A model generated the notes under the pieces. It made no database searches, had not been told where the DNA came from, and saw nothing but the letters and a program-made list of their open reading frames with translations. Positions 1 to 6,714 of a stretch of 19,932 bases of DNA are shown piece by piece. This DNA is from an uncultured Akkermansia sp. (GTDB lineage Bacteria > Verrucomicrobiota > Verrucomicrobiia > Verrucomicrobiales > Akkermansiaceae). A program made the translations under genes and the position numbers. The stretch covers positions 1 through 19,932 of the forward strand of contig CAJGCV010000034.1 in assembly GCA_904501915.1 (NCBI GenBank), read 5' to 3'. Position 1 is the first letter of the stretch. Each line of letters opens with the position of its first letter.

Positions 1-115
1 TGAGGGAGTGAATGTTATAGCCGCGACCGGAGAACAGACCTGCTACGCGGGAAAGCACACCAAACTTGTTTTCCACGAGCACGGAGATGGTATTAATCGG
101 TTTGTCAGTCGGCAT
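1..115 (-). CDS. ilvN: Acetolactate synthase small (regulatory) subunit, partial
   Basis: Only the first 38 codons are inside the window; the gene continues past the left edge. The N-terminus reads MPTDKPINTISVLVENKFG, then GVLSRVAGLFSGRGYNIHSL. This is the ACT domain of the acetolactate synthase regulatory subunit (IlvN/IlvH), including the GVLSRVAGLFSxRGYNI signature. The family binds the catalytic IlvB subunit and gives valine feedback inhibition in isoleucine/valine synthesis in the cytoplasm. The start is the ATG at 115, directly before the conserved domain; no clear Shine-Dalgarno is visible. It follows pth by 51 nt on the same strand, in a leuA-pth-ilvN series, so it may be co-transcribed from the leuA promoter, and a weaker promoter lies in the gap. 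The catalytic subunit gene is not in the window. Confidence 0.93.
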   Translation of the reverse strand, partial: MPTDKPINTISVLVENKFGVLSRVAGLFSGRGYNIHSL

Positions 116-141
116 AATGTGTAGGGGTGAAATCGTGATAA

Positions 142-170
142 AGAATACCTGATTCGGCGTGAGTCGTCAA
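142..170 (-). promoter_or_regulatory. Possible ilvN promoter
   Basis: On the minus strand TTGACG (165-170) and TATTCT (142-147) are separated by 17 nt. The projected transcription start near 135 gives a leader of about 20 nt to the ilvN ATG. The -35 box overlaps the pth stop codon. The -35 matches the sigma70 consensus at 5 of 6 positions and the -10 at 4 of 6. It could let ilvN be expressed apart from leuA-pth. Confidence 0.4.
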
Positions 171-841
171 GCAGTAACTTCTCCTGCTGGCACAGTATTT
201 TCCGTATTTTCTGCTGAGGGGGACTCCGCAGGAGTCTCTGCCTGTCCCGGCTTCTTGCGGGGCTTCTTTTCCTTCTTGACGTTGAACTTGTTGGCGGCGG
301 CCTGGAAGCCCTCGCGAATCATCATCGCCGTGGCTTCCTCGGCCTTGGCAAGGCATTCCTCCAGCAGCGGGCGTTCGTCCGGTGCAAACTTGCCCAGCAC
401 ATGCCCCACCATTTCTTTCTGCCCCGGCGCGCCGATACCCACGCGCAGACGCGGAAATTTCTCTCCCCCCAGGTGGGCAATGAGGGATTTCATGCCATTG
501 TGGCCACCGGCTGAACCGCTGGCACGCAGACGCATTGTCCCCACCGGGAAGGAGATATCGTCGTAAATGACCAGCACCTGCTCCGGCTCGAACTTGTAAT
601 AGCGCATGATGGGTCCCACGCACTCGCCGCTGCAGTTCATGAAAGTCTGCGGCTTGATGAGCAGCACTCCGGGGCCGACGGCCAGTTCTCCCTTGCGGGC
701 TTTGTCGAGCTTCCATTCTGCCCCGAAGCGGCGCGCCAGGCGATCCAGCACCATGAAACCCACATTGTGCCGGGTCTCAGCATAATCGCGGCCTGGGTTT
801 CCCAGGCCGACGATGATGCGAATGGGTAAATCTGCGCTCAT
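167..841 (-). CDS. pth: Peptidyl-tRNA hydrolase
   Basis: This cytoplasmic enzyme cleaves the ester bond of peptidyl-tRNAs that drop off ribosomes, recycling tRNA. The 224-aa product has the family signatures: GLGNPGRDYAETRHNVGF (residues 12-29, with Asn15 and the catalytic His25), KPQTFMN (63-69), YDDISFPVG (93-101, catalytic-type Asp94) and GSAGGHNGMKSL (109-120). Bacterial Pth is usually about 190-200 aa. Here a tail of roughly 35-40 residues follows the core: a Lys/Arg-rich patch (KKEKKPRKKPG), then a low-complexity stretch rich in Pro, Glu, Thr and Ala. The start ATG is 4 nt after the leuA stop, so the two are almost certainly co-transcribed and probably translationally coupled. ilvN follows 51 nt downstream. 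Placing a translation-quality enzyme between two branched-chain amino acid genes is unusual. Confidence 0.97.
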   Translation of the reverse strand: MSADLPIRIIVGLGNPGRDYAETRHNVGFMVLDRLARRFGAEWKLDKARKGELAVGPGVLLIKPQTFMNCSGECVGPIMRYYKFEPEQVLVIYDDISFPVGTMRLRASGSAGGHNGMKSLIAHLGGEKFPRLRVGIGAPGQKEMVGHVLGKFAPDERPLLEECLAKAEEATAMMIREGFQAAANKFNVKKEKKPRKKPGQAETPAESPSAENTENTVPAGEVTA

Positions 842-845
842 AGGC

Positions 846-2408
846 TTATGCCTGGGTGGCAGCGGTCAGCGCAGCAAGGGAAATGTTGCGGTTCACGGCG
901 TTGAGGTACGCACGGGCGGAAGCCTCGATAACGTCCGTAGCGGCACCCTTACCGGAAACCGGCTTGCCGCAGTCGCAAGCGCCGAACTGCACCTTGACCG
1001 TCACTTCACCCAGGGCATCCTGACCGATGGAGGTGGCGCGCACATTGTAATCCACCAGCTCACCCTTGCTCCTGGTGATGCGGTCAATGGCCTTGAAACA
1101 AGCATTCACCGGGCCATTGCCGATGGCGCAGTCGGTATACATCTTGCCATCCTTTTCCAGCTGCACGGTGGCAGTGGGACGGGCAGCCGAGCCGGCAATG
1201 AACTGAATGTCCACCATCTTCCAGGTGCCGTCACAGGTATCCAGCGAGTCGTTCACCAGGGATGACAGGTCGTCATCATACACAAACTTCTTGCTGTCGC
1301 CCACCTTCTTGAAACGCTCGAACACATGGGTGATTTCGCTGTCGGAAAGGTTGTAGCCAAGCTTCTCCAGGCGTGCTTTCACCGCTGCGCGTCCGGAGTG
1401 CTTGGTGAGCGGAAGCTCGGTCTCACCCCAGCCCACCTCAGCGGGGTCGATCACCTCGTATGTTTCGCGCTTGGCCAGAATGCCGTGCTGGTGAATGCCG
1501 GAGCTGTGCGCAAAGGCATTTTCACCCACAATGGCCTTGGAGCGCTGCACGGAAAGCCCGCTCATGCTGGCCACCACACGGCTGGTCTTGACAATCTCAC
1601 GGGTTTCCAGGTTATGCGGTTTCTCGCCGGGGGCAAAGCCGAAAGCCTCCGGGCGGGTGGAAAGAGCCATAGCCACTTCCTCGATGGCTGCGTTGCCGGC
1701 GCGTTCACCGATGCCGTTAATCGTGCCTTCCACCTGGCGGGCGCCGGCGGTCACAGCAGCCAGAGAGTTGGCCACCGCCAATCCGATATCGTTGTGGCAG
1801 TGCACAGAAATAACCGCCTTGTCGATATTCTTCACATGCTTGACCACGTAGTCAATCATGGCGATGTATTCCTGCGGTGTGGTGAAGCCCACGGTATCCG
1901 GCAGGTTCACGGTGGTGGCGCCGGCATCAATCACAGCCTCGACCACCTGTGCCAGGTAGTCGTGCTCGGTGCGGCTGGCGTCCTCGGCAGAGAATTCCAC
2001 ATCATTAACGAGGCTCCTGGCAAGCTTCACACCGGCCACAGCCATTTCGATGATTTCCTCCTTGCTCTTCTTCAGCTTGAACTCGCGGTGCAGTGGGCTG
2101 GTGGCCAGGAAGGTGTGAATGCGGCCGCGGTCGCCTGCAGGCGCCACAGCGGCGGCAGCGCGGCGGATATCGTTCTCCACGCAGCGGGCAAGACCGGCAA
2201 TGCGGCACTTCTTCACCGTGTTCGCAATGGTGAACACAGCCTCGAAGTCGCCATCGGAAATGCAGGGGAAACCTGCCTCGATGATATCCACGCCTAGCTT
2301 TTCGAGCTGACGCGCTACCTCCAGCTTCTGCCGGAGATTCATCGAAGCTCCCGGGCACTGCTCACCATCGCGAAGCGTGGTGTCGAAGAATAATACTTTG
2401 TCGCTCAT
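846..2408 (-). CDS. leuA: 2-isopropylmalate synthase
   Basis: LeuA condenses acetyl-CoA with 2-oxoisovalerate, the first committed step of leucine synthesis. The 520-aa product (from the ATG at 2408) is of normal length. The catalytic TIM barrel begins FFDTTLRDGEQCPGASMN, with Arg13 and metal ligand Asp14. SVHCHNDIGLAVANS supplies metal ligands His203 and His205, and TINGIGERAGNAAIEEV supplies Asn239. The C-terminal third carries the LeuA allosteric domain, ending in an ACDCGKPVSGKG stretch and a helix typical of the leucine-binding domain. The frame is open 26 codons further upstream, but a strong promoter lies inside that stretch, so the ATG at 2408 is preferred. No leader peptide or T-box fits in the roughly 28-nt leader. 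pth follows after 4 nt. Homocitrate or citramalate synthase are less likely because the full LeuA-type regulatory domain is present. Confidence 0.96.
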   Translation of the reverse strand: MSDKVLFFDTTLRDGEQCPGASMNLRQKLEVARQLEKLGVDIIEAGFPCISDGDFEAVFTIANTVKKCRIAGLARCVENDIRRAAAAVAPAGDRGRIHTFLATSPLHREFKLKKSKEEIIEMAVAGVKLARSLVNDVEFSAEDASRTEHDYLAQVVEAVIDAGATTVNLPDTVGFTTPQEYIAMIDYVVKHVKNIDKAVISVHCHNDIGLAVANSLAAVTAGARQVEGTINGIGERAGNAAIEEVAMALSTRPEAFGFAPGEKPHNLETREIVKTSRVVASMSGLSVQRSKAIVGENAFAHSSGIHQHGILAKRETYEVIDPAEVGWGETELPLTKHSGRAAVKARLEKLGYNLSDSEITHVFERFKKVGDSKKFVYDDDLSSLVNDSLDTCDGTWKMVDIQFIAGSAARPTATVQLEKDGKMYTDCAIGNGPVNACFKAIDRITRSKGELVDYNVRATSIGQDALGEVTVKVQFGACDCGKPVSGKGAATDVIEASARAYLNAVNRNISLAALTAATQA

Positions 2409-2442
2409 ACTAGACGTTTCTATGGTTAGTTCTGGAAAACTC

Positions 2443-2470
2443 ACTATACAGAAACGCCGCACAAAATCAA
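2443..2470 (-). promoter_or_regulatory. leuA promoter
   Basis: On the minus strand TTGATT (2465-2470) and TATAGT (2443-2448) are separated by 16 nt. The predicted start of transcription is near 2436, giving a leader of about 28 nt to the leuA ATG at 2408. The promoter lies inside the upstream extension of the leuA frame, which argues against the longer start. It would drive leuA-pth and probably ilvN. Confidence 0.75.
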
Positions 2471-2482
2471 GCGGATTGTGCG
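2458..2482. promoter_or_regulatory. Inverted repeat over the leuA -35 box (candidate operator)
   Basis: CGCACAA (2458-2464) and TTGTGCG (2476-2482) are perfect inverted 7-bp arms with an 11-bp spacer. The leuA -35 hexamer lies in the spacer, so a dimeric repressor bound here would block RNA polymerase. No regulator gene can be assigned. Confidence 0.5.
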
Positions 2483-2550
2483 ACATTCTTTAAAACAATT
2501 CTAAAAACCAAGTTGCAAATGTGGCATAACACGCCTCTGCGAGTCAGGAA

Positions 2551-4305
2551 TCATTCAAAAAGGTTCGGATAGGAACGCAGAGCCACCGCCTTGGAAAGGG
2601 AACGAATGGTACGCGAATCTTCCGCCTGGAGAGCGAGCTCAGCCATTTCGCGGCACTCGGCGTAATCGAGGTGCCGGATAGCAAAGCGGATGAGCGGCAG
2701 TAGATGCGCCCCCACGGAAAGCTCCGTTGCCCCCAGCCCGACCAGCAGCGGCACCAGGGTGATATCTCCCCCCATTTCGCCGCATATAGCGGTGGGAATG
2801 CCGGCAGAAATGGTCTGGTGAATCAGGCGTATGACACCTGGATGAGTGGAGCGGAACATACTGGCAACGCGATAGTTCACGCGATCGACGGCAATGGTGT
2901 ACTGCGTAAGGTCATTAGTGCCGATAGAGAAGAAATCAACATAACGGGCGAGCACATCGGCCATCATAGCGGCACTGGGCACTTCAATCATGATGCCGAC
3001 ACGCATCTTCTCATCGAACGCCTGCCCACGCTCGCGGAGCTCGCGGCGGCATTCCTCCAGAATATCCTGCACGTCCTTCACCTCCGTAAGACCTGAAACC
3101 ATGGGGAACATGACGCCGGCCTTGCCATGAGCCGAAGCCCGCAGAATAGCGCGCAACTGTTCCTTGAAGATAGCGGGGCGGCTCAGGGAGACGCGGATGC
3201 CACGCCAGCCCAGGAATGGGTTGTCTTCTTTTTCTTCGAGCACTTCGAAGGGCAGTTTATCGCCACCGGAATCCAAGGTACGGAAAATAACCTCCTGCGG
3301 GGCGCATTCTTCCACCAGGCGGCGGTAATGCTGGTACTGAGCCTCTTCATCAGGCAGGCTATCGCCGCCCAGCAGGAAAAATTCAGTGCGGTAAAGGCCC
3401 ACGCCATCTGCACCGGAGCGTTTCACCGCAGAGTATTCATGCACAAAGTCCACGTTGCAAGCCAGGTGAATGCGGTGACCATCGCGCGTCTCAGCGGGCA
3501 GATCCTTCATGTCCACCAGAGCCTGATACGCCTTCTCTTTCTCCGCCTGCAGGCGTTCATAATACTCGCGAGTCTCCTGGGTGGGGTTGAGAATCAGCAC
3601 ACCATTGTAACCGTCCAGAATGGCCGGCTGCCCCACGCGGGACTCCATCACCAGCCCGGGGACAGCCACCACTGCCGGCAAGCCCAGCGAGCGTGCCAGA
3701 ATGGCGGTATGCGAAATAGCCGACCCCATTTCCGTGACAAAGCCCAGAACATTCTGCGAATCAAGGTCAGCCGTGTCACTGGGCGCCAGGTCATACGCAG
3801 CCAGCACGCAGGGTTCCTTGCTTACCGGTTTGTTCTTGCGGGTTTTGGCACCCCCCTGGTCAAGATTTTTGAGTACACGCTGGAGCACATCGCCAATATC
3901 CGCCACGCGGCTGCGCAGGTAGACATCATCCACCTGCCGCATGGCTTCCATGAAATTCTGCACAACTGCATAGTACACAGAATCAATATTCTGCAGACGC
4001 TCGGGCATTTCCTTGCGCATGCGGGAGATAATCATGCGGTCGCGCAGGAATAGCAGGTGCGCATCAAAAATGGCAGCCTCTGTAGCCCCGCTGAGTTCTT
4101 CCACGCGGAGTTTGAGCGAGCTGATTTCTGCCTCTGTGCGGTTCAGCGCGTCTTCAAAGCGTTGCCATTCATCCTCTATCTCGGTGGGCAGAATGGTGCG
4201 AATCAGAGGAGCGGAGCACCCCCTGGCCTCAACGCGCAGCCGCCCCATGGCAATACCGGGGGAAACGGGTTGACCTTTAAACCGGCGCTCAAATCCTTCG
4301 CTCAT
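2551..4305 (-). CDS. ptsI: PTS enzyme I (phosphoenolpyruvate-protein phosphotransferase)
   Basis: Enzyme I autophosphorylates from phosphoenolpyruvate and passes the phosphate to His15 of HPr. The 584-aa product matches the usual length (about 575). The N-terminal part opens with KGQPVSPGIAMGRL and contains the phospho-His domain TEMGSAISHTAILARSLGLP, with active-site His199. The PEP-binding C-terminal barrel has GVGLYRTEFFLL, LGWRGIRVSLSRP, GTNDLTQYT and AICGEMGGD with the conserved active-site Cys. The ATG at 4305 (MSEGFERRFKGQ) is chosen; an in-frame TTG at 4338 would add 11 unconserved residues. It lies 43 nt after ptsH and shares its promoter. No sugar-specific enzyme II gene is in the window, so the pair may serve distant permeases or a mainly regulatory role. 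Confidence 0.96.
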   Translation of the reverse strand: MSEGFERRFKGQPVSPGIAMGRLRVEARGCSAPLIRTILPTEIEDEWQRFEDALNRTEAEISSLKLRVEELSGATEAAIFDAHLLFLRDRMIISRMRKEMPERLQNIDSVYYAVVQNFMEAMRQVDDVYLRSRVADIGDVLQRVLKNLDQGGAKTRKNKPVSKEPCVLAAYDLAPSDTADLDSQNVLGFVTEMGSAISHTAILARSLGLPAVVAVPGLVMESRVGQPAILDGYNGVLILNPTQETREYYERLQAEKEKAYQALVDMKDLPAETRDGHRIHLACNVDFVHEYSAVKRSGADGVGLYRTEFFLLGGDSLPDEEAQYQHYRRLVEECAPQEVIFRTLDSGGDKLPFEVLEEKEDNPFLGWRGIRVSLSRPAIFKEQLRAILRASAHGKAGVMFPMVSGLTEVKDVQDILEECRRELRERGQAFDEKMRVGIMIEVPSAAMMADVLARYVDFFSIGTNDLTQYTIAVDRVNYRVASMFRSTHPGVIRLIHQTISAGIPTAICGEMGGDITLVPLLVGLGATELSVGAHLLPLIRFAIRHLDYAECREMAELALQAEDSRTIRSLSKAVALRSYPNLFE

Positions 4306-4348
4306 AAACCGGGAATGTGGGTGAAGGTTAAAAATCAACGGCGAGGTC

Positions 4349-4615
4349 TTATGCCTCGCCGAACTTGTTATTAATCAGCTCTTCCAAGGCTTCCAGAGCT
4401 TCGGCTTCATCGGGGCCGTCTACAGTGACGCTGATTTCAGCCCCCCAGCCCACGGCCAGCATCATGAGGCCCATAATGCTCTTGCCATCCACCGCTTCGT
4501 CATCCTTCTCTACCGAAACATCTGCCTGAAAACGGCTGGCCACCCGCACAAACTGCGCGGCGGGACGTGCGTGAATACCAAGCTTATTCTGAACGGTGAG
4601 CTTTTTCGTAATCAT
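4349..4615 (-). CDS. ptsH: HPr phosphocarrier protein
   Basis: This 88-aa protein is the small phosphocarrier between enzyme I and PTS enzymes II. LGIHARPAAQFVRVAS holds the phosphorylated His15. The second motif, VDGKSIMGLMMLA, places Ser46 exactly where HPr kinase/phosphorylase acts in bacteria that have that enzyme, so regulatory phosphorylation is possible; no HPr kinase gene is in the window. The length is standard for HPr. It begins 80 nt after rsmB on the same strand, with its own promoter in the gap, and is followed by ptsI after 43 nt. No Shine-Dalgarno is visible before the ATG. Confidence 0.97.
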   Translation of the reverse strand: MITKKLTVQNKLGIHARPAAQFVRVASRFQADVSVEKDDEAVDGKSIMGLMMLAVGWGAEISVTVDGPDEAEALEALEELINNKFGEA

Positions 4616-4648
4616 GGTAGAAGTGCTGTGGGGTACGTTTCGTCCCTC

Positions 4649-4677
4649 ATTATACCCCCGGAAGCATAAAATGCGAG
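4649..4677 (-). promoter_or_regulatory. ptsH-ptsI promoter
   Basis: A perfect minus-strand TATAAT (4649-4654) lies 17 nt from a weak -35 element, CTCGCA (4672-4677). The predicted start near 4642 gives a leader of about 27 nt. An inverted repeat, GGGGTA (4630-4635) and TACCCC (4653-4658) with a 17-nt spacer, straddles the -10 box and start point and could be a regulatory site, though 6-bp arms may be chance. Confidence 0.55.
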
Positions 4678-4695
4678 CTTTTTTTTATTTTCTGC

Positions 4696-5934
4696 TTATT
4701 TTTCACGGCGCAGAAGCGCGGCGTAGGCACCATCTGCCAGTTCGCGGTGCGGAAGAGCCAGATATTCCCCCGCAAAACCAAATTCCGGGTGGTGAGCCAG
4801 GAAAGCATCAACCACAGAACGGTCTTCCTCGCCATCAATCGAGCAGGTGCTGTACACCAGACGACCACCGGGACGGACAGCCGCGCAAGCCTGCTCCAGA
4901 ATAGAAAGCTGCAGCGCAGCCAGGCGCGTGATTTCAGCCGCGCTCAATCGCCAGCGGGCATCCACCCGGCGCTGCAACACGCCGCTATTGGAACAAGGCA
5001 CATCGAGCAGCACGGCATCAAACGCCTGAGCATACTCCGGTGGGCAAGGCTGGGTCCAGTCGTGCTGAGCAACCTGCACATCACGTCCACCAGCGCGCAG
5101 CAGGTTTTCGCGCAGCGGTTTAAGGCGGAATTCCTCCACATCGGTGGCAAGGAGGTGTAAATCTCCCCCGGTTGCTGCCAGCATGGCCGCAGATTTACCG
5201 CCGGGGGCAGCACAGGCATCGAGCACGCGTTCGCCGGGCTGCGGGGCGAGCAACTGCACGCAATAGCGGGTGGAGGGATCGGTGATATACACCTGCCCGG
5301 CGCGCAATGCGTCCAGGGGCAGAGGTCCGCGCAGCCGATACCACAGAGGCAGATGGGGCAAGGCTTCCCACGCCTCCGGGATTTCCTGCGGCGGGTTCAC
5401 CGGGTTGATACGGGCATAAACCGGGGGCGTCAGCGAGTTCCACTCCAGCATGGCGCGGGTCTCGGGCTCACCGAACTCGCGCAACCAGCGTTTCACCAGC
5501 CACGAGGGGGTGGAATACCGCACCGCCAGAGGCAGTTTAGCGCGCTCGGCATCAAATTCCTCACGGCGGCGGGCGGCATTGCGCAGCATACCATTCACCA
5601 CGCCGCGCACGCGCTGCGGTGCCAGGCGCACCGTTTCGCTCACGGCTGCGTGTTCAGCCTGGCGCATCACCAGCAGCTGGCAAAGCCCCATGAGCACCAG
5701 CCAGCGCATTTTTTCCTCCAGTTTACCAGGGCGCAGCGTCATGCGCACATGGTCCAGCCAGCTGAGATGACGCAAGGTATCATACACGATGGCCTGCAGC
5801 AACGAACGGTCGGAAGCAGCCAGCTTATGCTCACTGGCAGCTCGGGCAATGAGCGTTTCGGCAAAGATTCCCCCCTGCGCCCAGCGAAGCAGGCTTTTCC
5901 ACGCCAGTTGGCGCACTGAAGGTTGTTCATTCAT
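4696..5934 (-). CDS. rsmB: 16S rRNA m5C967 methyltransferase (RsmB/Sun family)
   Basis: This is a SAM-dependent RNA cytosine-C5 methyltransferase; the family member RsmB methylates C967 of 16S rRNA. The 412-aa product has the two-part RsmB architecture. An N-terminal NusB-like helical domain (about residues 5-130; SDRSLLQAIVYDTLRHLSWLD, VRGVVNGMLRNAARR) is followed by a Rossmann methyltransferase domain. SAM-binding motif I is VLDACAAPGGKSAAML (237-252). Motif IV is DVPCSNSGVLQRR with Cys314, and motif VI is VYSTCSIDGEE with catalytic Cys364. Both cysteines needed for the m5C mechanism are present. It starts 6 nt after the inositol-monophosphatase-family gene and so sits in the long envelope operon. 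The NusB-like domain favours RsmB over RsmF or YebU. Confidence 0.93.
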   Translation of the reverse strand: MNEQPSVRQLAWKSLLRWAQGGIFAETLIARAASEHKLAASDRSLLQAIVYDTLRHLSWLDHVRMTLRPGKLEEKMRWLVLMGLCQLLVMRQAEHAAVSETVRLAPQRVRGVVNGMLRNAARRREEFDAERAKLPLAVRYSTPSWLVKRWLREFGEPETRAMLEWNSLTPPVYARINPVNPPQEIPEAWEALPHLPLWYRLRGPLPLDALRAGQVYITDPSTRYCVQLLAPQPGERVLDACAAPGGKSAAMLAATGGDLHLLATDVEEFRLKPLRENLLRAGGRDVQVAQHDWTQPCPPEYAQAFDAVLLDVPCSNSGVLQRRVDARWRLSAAEITRLAALQLSILEQACAAVRPGGRLVYSTCSIDGEEDRSVVDAFLAHHPEFGFAGEYLALPHRELADGAYAALLRREK

Positions 5935-5940
5935 CGTTGG

Positions 5941-6714
5941 TTAATCCATTTGCAAAGCTTCATGCAGGGGCAGCAGACCATTCCACGCCACTATGGAGCC
6001 TTTGATTCCATCCGGGGTCCGGGGGGCGAATTCCAGCCTGCCGCCGGCGGCTTCCAGAATGACACGGGCTGCCGCAAAATCCCACAGGCAGATGCGGTCT
6101 TCCACATATGCATCAAAACGACCAGCGGCGATGTAACAAAGAGTGAGCGCAGCGCTTCCCAGAATACGGATTTTACGCACCTGGCGCGATATATGGGCAA
6201 AACGGCGTATGCCGGCTTCGCCGGAGCCATCGTGAGTTCCATGGCCGATAAATACGACAGCCTCCTGCATCTGCGCACGGGAGGATACCGCAATAGGCTT
6301 ATCATTCAGCATGGGTTGTCCACCGGCAATGGCAGTGAAGCATTCCCTCTGCATGGGGTCATACACGCAACCCAGCACCCATTCATCGTGGTGGCGCAGC
6401 GCAATGCTTACGCAGAAAACAGGAATGCCGTAAAAATAATTCACCGTACCGTCAATGGGGTCTACCACCCACTGGAACTCCGCACGTTCCGGGCTGCTGT
6501 TTCCCTCTTCTCCCAGAATGGAGCTTTGAGGAAAATCCTGCAGCAGGCGCTGCGTTATCAATGCCTGACACTCCTTATCCAGACGCAATTTGATATCGTG
6601 CAGCAACGCTTCATCCACCTGCTTGACAGCATCGAAATGCTGGCGTAGAAACTCCCCGGCGAGCATAGCTGCCTGGCGGGCGGCTGTCAGATACGCTGCG
6701 TATTCGGCACTCAT
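5941..6714 (-). CDS. Inositol monophosphatase family phosphatase
   Basis: This 257-aa protein belongs to the metal-dependent, lithium-sensitive phosphatase family (IMPase, SuhB, CysQ, HisN-type histidinol phosphatase). The metal and substrate residues are visible: the GEE motif at 68-70, WVVDPIDGTVNYFYG (Asp85, Asp88, Thr90) and LWDFAAARVILEAAGG with Asp212. Length is normal. The substrate cannot be read from sequence: inositol-1-phosphate, histidinol phosphate and 3'-phosphoadenosine phosphates are all possible. VNYFYGIPVFCVSIAL favours an IMPase/SuhB-like member. Its ATG overlaps the stop of the preceding PBP-like gene (ATGA at 6711-6714), so it is translationally coupled to a cell-wall gene. 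rsmB follows after 6 nt. Confidence 0.88.
   Translation of the reverse strand: MSAEYAAYLTAARQAAMLAGEFLRQHFDAVKQVDEALLHDIKLRLDKECQALITQRLLQDFPQSSILGEEGNSSPERAEFQWVVDPIDGTVNYFYGIPVFCVSIALRHHDEWVLGCVYDPMQRECFTAIAGGQPMLNDKPIAVSSRAQMQEAVVFIGHGTHDGSGEAGIRRFAHISRQVRKIRILGSAALTLCYIAAGRFDAYVEDRICLWDFAAARVILEAAGGRLEFAPRTPDGIKGSIVAWNGLLPLHEALQMD

Noticed and set aside
2409..2486. Longer leuA start adding 26 residues
   Set aside because: The leuA promoter lies within this stretch and the extra residues are not part of the conserved LeuA N-terminus.
2409..2550. Search for a T-box, leucine leader peptide or ptsI terminator in the ptsI-leuA gap
   Set aside because: The predicted leuA leader is only about 28 nt and no GC-rich hairpin with a T-run follows ptsI.
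4306..4338. Longer ptsI start at a TTG codon
   Set aside because: A rarer start codon with no ribosome binding site; the added residues precede the normal enzyme I N-terminus.
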